NCBI GenBank assembly: GCA_027371655.1
Contig: DAHXMR010000125.1
Span: forward strand, 1 to 8,406
Source: Microcaldota archaeon
Lineage (GTDB): Archaea > Micrarchaeota > Micrarchaeia > Norongarragalinales > CAINOH01
DNA length: 8,406 bases
Direction of reading: 5' to 3'
Shown piece after piece: positions 6,012 through 8,406 of this stretch. The notes beneath the pieces are model-generated. The model searched no databases. It saw only the letters and a program-made list of their open reading frames with translations, and was not told where the DNA came from. The position numbers were made by a program, and so were the translations under genes. How positions within the stretch are numbered: the stretch's first letter is position 1; each line of letters starts with the position of its first letter.

Positions 6012-6563
6012 ATGATTGACGCGAAAATCCTCCAAAAGGAGCTTGAAAGCCTGCCCGAAGGCGGCATCGCCCTCATCGAGACCAGCGCGGAAAAAGCCCT
6101 GGACGCGGGGCTTGCCGCGACCAAGATAATGACCGACCGCGGGGAAACCGGCATCATACTCTCGGCAAGCAGGCCGTACGAAAACCTCGCGGCGCTCTAC
6201 GGGCAAAACGGCATTCCCATCAAAAAAACGCTCATCCTCGACTGCCTGACAACAAGCGCCAAGGGCAAAACCGCCCCCGAAAACGTGGTGTTCCTCGAAA
6301 CAACAAGCGACCTCACCACGGTGTCCCTCGAAATACAGAAGGCCTTCGAAAAAACAAGCGGAAAACGCTTCATATTCGTGGACTCGATCACCACGTTCCT
6401 CATGTACAACGACGCAACCAGCCTCGCGCGCTTCATCCACTTCGTGCTCACAAAGGCAAGGCTAAACTCCATAAGCGGAATACTCATCTCGCTTGCTGAA
6501 GGCACGCCCCCGGAAGTCCGCGCGGAAATCGCACAGCTGTGCGACAAGGTAATCAAAATATAA
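6012..6563 (+). CDS. P-loop-less KaiC/RecA-fold protein (183 aa)
   Basis: This is a paralogue of the preceding small gene, without the palindromic insert. Strand 1 is GIALIET (18-24), followed by SAEKALDAGLAA in place of a Walker A loop. IILSASRPY puts R54-P55-Y56 at exactly the same residue numbers as in the neighbour. LILD (D77) also matches, and Walker B is RFIFVDSITT (D124). The C-terminus SGILISLAEG then CDKVIKI matches the last strands of a KaiC core. The ATG at 6012 is chosen because it makes the two paralogues collinear from residue 1; a GTG at 5997 in the same frame would add 5 residues. It follows the neighbour's stop by 27 nt, so the pair is probably co-transcribed. ATP hydrolysis by this chain is unlikely. 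A regulatory or scaffold role in the KaiC circuit is inference. Confidence 0.85.
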   Translation: MIDAKILQKELESLPEGGIALIETSAEKALDAGLAATKIMTDRGETGIILSASRPYENLAALYGQNGIPIKKTLILDCLTTSAKGKTAPENVVFLETTSDLTTVSLEIQKAFEKTSGKRFIFVDSITTFLMYNDATSLARFIHFVLTKARLNSISGILISLAEGTPPEVRAEIAQLCDKVIKI

Positions 6564-6587
6564 CCCTAATCGGAAAGGAAGCTCCCC

Positions 6588-6593
6588 AAAAAA
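6588..6593 (-). terminator. T6 tract downstream of the HAD gene
   Basis: On the minus strand this reads TTTTTT, 16 nt beyond the HAD-family stop codon (6612-6610), in the 46-nt gap between convergent genes. It suits a hairpin-independent archaeal terminator. On the plus strand, T runs at 6625-6628 and 6635-6639, inside the 3' end of the HAD gene, could play the same part for the signalling genes. Confidence 0.35.
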
Positions 6594-6609
6594 CCCTTCG
6601 CCGCTCCGG

Positions 6610-7299
6610 TCAGGATAGAATCGCTTTTCCAGCCTTTTTCCAATCCGAAAAATCCCCGAAAACAAAAGCGGGATTCGCCTTTTCCAACTCCGCAAGCGAG
6701 TGGAAACCGGTCGCAACCGCAACGCCCCTCGCTCCAAGCGCCCCCGCCGCATGCGCCTCGCGCGGCGAATCCCCCACGACCACGACCTCGCGCCACGCAA
6801 ACCGCCGGCCTAGCCTTTTTTCAGCATCGAGTTTCGCGCGCATTATGCACGACTCTTTGTTCCCGCCGGCTTCGCCGGTAGCAAGAACTGAAAAAAAAGA
6901 GGCAAGCCCCGCCTTGCCCAGCACGGCAACCGCGGCCTTCTTGGGCGCGCCGGTTGCAACCCCCAAAACCGCGTTTTTGTTTTTCAAAAAAGAAAGCAGC
7001 CGCCTAACGCCCCGCAAGGCCCGAACGCGTTTCACGCGCGAAAGGTCCCGCAGGAAAAAGGACTGCAAAAATTCCAACGCCGCCTTAAGCTTCTTCCGCG
7101 CAACGCGCCGGGGGACGCCGTGCTTTGCGCAAACGTCAAGCAAAATTTCGGAAACCGTGTTGCCCGCAAAATCCACGTCCGACAAATGGCCCCCGAAGCC
7201 GTAAATTTTCCAAAAAGCCCCGTGGAACGCCCGCTCGTAAAGCGGAAAAAGGTCTACCAAGGTCTGGTCCAGGTCGAACAAGACAAGTTTCACAGGCAT
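6610..7299 (-). CDS. HAD-superfamily hydrolase, phosphoglycolate phosphatase-like (229 aa)
   Basis: This is a haloacid dehalogenase-type phosphatase, expected to remove phosphate from a small metabolite in the cytoplasm. Motif I is FDLDQTLVD, with nucleophile D9 and acid/base D11. A helical C1-type cap follows (about residues 15-90). Motif II is VLGVATGAPK (T116), motif III is the lysine of GEAGGNKES (K148), and motif IV is VVVVGDSPRE (D177, with E181 in place of the more usual second Asp). The length fits Gph/PgmB-like members. The start is ATG 7299, immediately before the VKLVLFDLD strand; the frame is open farther upstream, but that stretch overlaps the DUF63 gene and has no family resemblance. 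The start lies 40 nt after the DUF63 stop on the same strand, so the two are probably co-transcribed. The substrate cannot be told from the sequence. Confidence 0.88.
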   Translation of the reverse strand: MPVKLVLFDLDQTLVDLFPLYERAFHGAFWKIYGFGGHLSDVDFAGNTVSEILLDVCAKHGVPRRVARKKLKAALEFLQSFFLRDLSRVKRVRALRGVRRLLSFLKNKNAVLGVATGAPKKAAVAVLGKAGLASFFSVLATGEAGGNKESCIMRAKLDAEKRLGRRFAWREVVVVGDSPREAHAAGALGARGVAVATGFHSLAELEKANPAFVFGDFSDWKKAGKAILS

Positions 7300-7339
7300 A
7301 TGTTTCCCAACCCAAATTGTGGCGCACGCCCCACGAGCA

Positions 7340-8200
7340 TCATACCCCGGCCGCGATGCGGAGCATGTCGCGGAGGCCGGGCGCAAGCCCCATTACCATC
7401 ACAAGCAGGAGCACGAAGTTTCGCTCCTGCTCCTCCGCCTTCGAGAATTCCCTGCGGGCGACCATCACCACGGCGAACGCGAACACCACTTTGAGCGCGA
7501 AAAAGGCGTAGGAGCCGCCGAAGAAATCTATGACCGCGTTGCCGACCACGTGCTGTTCGCCGTAGCCGGCGAACGTGGTGCCCACAAAAGTCGCCGCGCC
7601 GTCGAAGCTTTGCGAAAAGAACGCGATTTTTTCAAACGCGTCGGCTTCTTTTTGTTTAAGCGCCTTCAGCACAAAATTGAAAGCTGCAAAAGCAAGAACT
7701 GCAAGCAGTATCATGGCGAGGGCGAAAACGGGGTTGAATTTGGCGCCCACATTAAGCACGAGTGCGGCGAAAGCCGCCGAGAACATGAGCCATCCGGTTG
7801 TTTGCATTGTTTTGCTGCGGGGCACGCGGAAGCGCGCCTTGAGCAGTTGCGCGAGGAGGAAGCTTGCGCCGATTGTTGCGGCGACAAGCAAATAGATTCC
7901 GGGGCTCATGAACGGCGTGGGCACGTTTGGCACGCCCAAAAGCTCAACGCATCTTGGCAACAGGCGCGTGTCTTCGAGCACGCGCAGGGCGCTTCCGAAG
8001 AAAATGAAGGGAACCGCGCTCCAGAGGAACGATTCGTTGACGCAAATTTTCTCGCGTTTTACTTCCCGAAAAAGGAGCCACGCGCCCAAAAGCGCGAAGA
8101 AGGCGTAGGCCGCCGTGTTGTAAACGTTGTAGGGCGCGAATTCCCGCTGGAAGCAGATGGGGTTGACGAAGTATTGCGCAAAGAAGGCGGAAAAGTCCAT
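7340..8200 (-). CDS. DUF63 family multi-pass membrane protein (286 aa)
   Basis: This is an integral membrane protein of the archaeal DUF63 family, whose function is unknown. I see about six to eight hydrophobic segments (near residues 28-45, 58-72, 101-119, 135-150, 156-178, 230-248 and 262-275). They are interspersed with family-type motifs carrying conserved polar residues: APYNVYNTAAY (22-32), ALRVLEDT (71-78), MSPGIYLL (98-105), FDGAATFVG (199-207), GYGEQHVVGN (212-221) and GLAPGLRDMLR (271-281). Buried charged residues such as R73, E76-D77, E215, H217, R277 and D278 suggest an active or transport site rather than a plain anchor; that is inference. ATG 8200 follows a TATA-like box by about 30 nt. 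It heads a two-gene minus-strand unit with the HAD phosphatase and is divergent from the partial methyltransferase-like gene. Confidence 0.85.
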   Translation of the reverse strand: MDFSAFFAQYFVNPICFQREFAPYNVYNTAAYAFFALLGAWLLFREVKREKICVNESFLWSAVPFIFFGSALRVLEDTRLLPRCVELLGVPNVPTPFMSPGIYLLVAATIGASFLLAQLLKARFRVPRSKTMQTTGWLMFSAAFAALVLNVGAKFNPVFALAMILLAVLAFAAFNFVLKALKQKEADAFEKIAFFSQSFDGAATFVGTTFAGYGEQHVVGNAVIDFFGGSYAFFALKVVFAFAVVMVARREFSKAEEQERNFVLLLVMVMGLAPGLRDMLRIAAGV

Positions 8201-8242
8201 TTCAAGGGATTTTTTAGCCCGCGCCCCCTTTAAAACTGCATT
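8201..8242. promoter_or_regulatory. Divergent promoter between the DUF63 and Trm5/Tyw2-like genes
   Basis: Only 42 nt separate the two opposed start codons. TTTAAA at 8229-8234 lies 29-34 nt upstream of the DUF63 ATG (minus strand), the right distance for a nearly leaderless transcript. TTTTTTAG at 8210-8217 lies 26-33 nt upstream of the plus-strand ATG at 8243 and could be its box, again giving a leaderless message. Each box lies inside the other gene's start region, so the two promoters may interfere. Confidence 0.5.
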
Positions 8243-8406
8243 ATGGCAACCGGAAGGCTTGCGCTGAAAACGGCGTTGCAGAACGCGGAGAAGGCTAAAG
8301 ATTTCCTGAAAGAGCGCAAGCTCATCGTGCCGGGATTGGCGCTCAAAAAAGTGGGCAAATACATTTACTTCCCCCTTGTGGAAAAGCCGCCGGTAAAACC
8401 GCCGTT
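8243..8406 (+). CDS. Partial gene, N-terminus like Trm5/Tyw2 tRNA methyltransferase
   Basis: 54 complete codons are visible before the window ends. The segment runs ALKTALQNAEKAKDFLKERK, then IVPGLALKKVGKYIYFPLV and a Pro/Lys-rich stretch. This pattern resembles the small N-terminal domain of archaeal Trm5/Tyw2 proteins: a helix of the type AEK.K.FL.E, then a basic strand, then YIYFPLV. Those enzymes act on guanosine 37 of tRNA, by N1 methylation or in wyosine synthesis. The SAM-binding catalytic domain would lie beyond the edge, so the assignment rests on the N-terminus only. ATG 8243 is supported by the TATA-like box 26-33 nt upstream. It is divergent from DUF63. Confidence 0.55.
   Translation, partial: MATGRLALKTALQNAEKAKDFLKERKLIVPGLALKKVGKYIYFPLVEKPPVKPP

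Noticed and set aside
7319..8233. Long plus-strand frame opposite the DUF63 gene (304 codons)
   Set aside because: The minus strand encodes convincing DUF63 motifs, while this frame is Glu/Arg/His-rich with no family resemblance.
1..8406. CRISPR array, insertion sequence or phage genes
   Set aside because: No regularly spaced direct repeats, transposase motifs, integrase or structural phage genes were seen.

Overview
The window looks archaeal, and probably comes from a small-genome DPANN-type archaeon; the phylum is a guess. The archaeal signs are KaiC/Rad55-like ATPases, a DUF63 membrane protein, a Trm5/Tyw2-like N-terminus, TATA-like boxes about 25-35 nt upstream of start codons (near-leaderless transcripts), T-tract terminators and very short intergenic gaps. 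The sequence is moderately GC-rich, so several long spurious frames lie opposite or beside the real genes.

Plus strand, 190-6563, holds five genes that read as one signal-transduction locus. (1) A tandem-domain KaiC-like ATPase has two P-loops, two Walker B motifs and a Ser-Thr pair in its second domain where cyanobacterial KaiC is autophosphorylated. (2, 3) Two paralogous membrane sensors share the order TM, extracytoplasmic Cache-type domain, TM, HAMP, helical linker, PAS. Both end after the PAS domain, with no histidine kinase, MCP or cyclase output. (4, 5) Two small paralogous RecA/KaiC-fold proteins keep a Walker B strand but have lost the P-loop. I infer that the output-less sensors signal by protein contact to the KaiC hub, or to the P-loop-less proteins. 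This fits the published proposal that KaiC-like ATPases are signal-transduction hubs in archaea.

The fourth gene carries an internal insert of exactly 50 codons relative to its paralogue. Almost all of it is a 139-bp palindromic element with 11-bp perfect terminal inverted repeats and internal stems. It is a palindromic repeat inserted in frame in a protein gene, similar in principle to Rickettsia palindromic elements. A second structured inverted-repeat region at the left edge (1-113) shares an 11-mer with it.

Minus strand, 8200 to 6610, holds a DUF63 multi-pass membrane protein followed 40 nt later by a HAD-family phosphatase, probably one transcript convergent with the signalling genes. 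At the right edge a divergent plus-strand gene begins at 8243 and runs off the window; its N-terminus resembles Trm5/Tyw2 tRNA-guanine methyltransferases. No rRNA, tRNA, CRISPR array, transposase or origin was seen.
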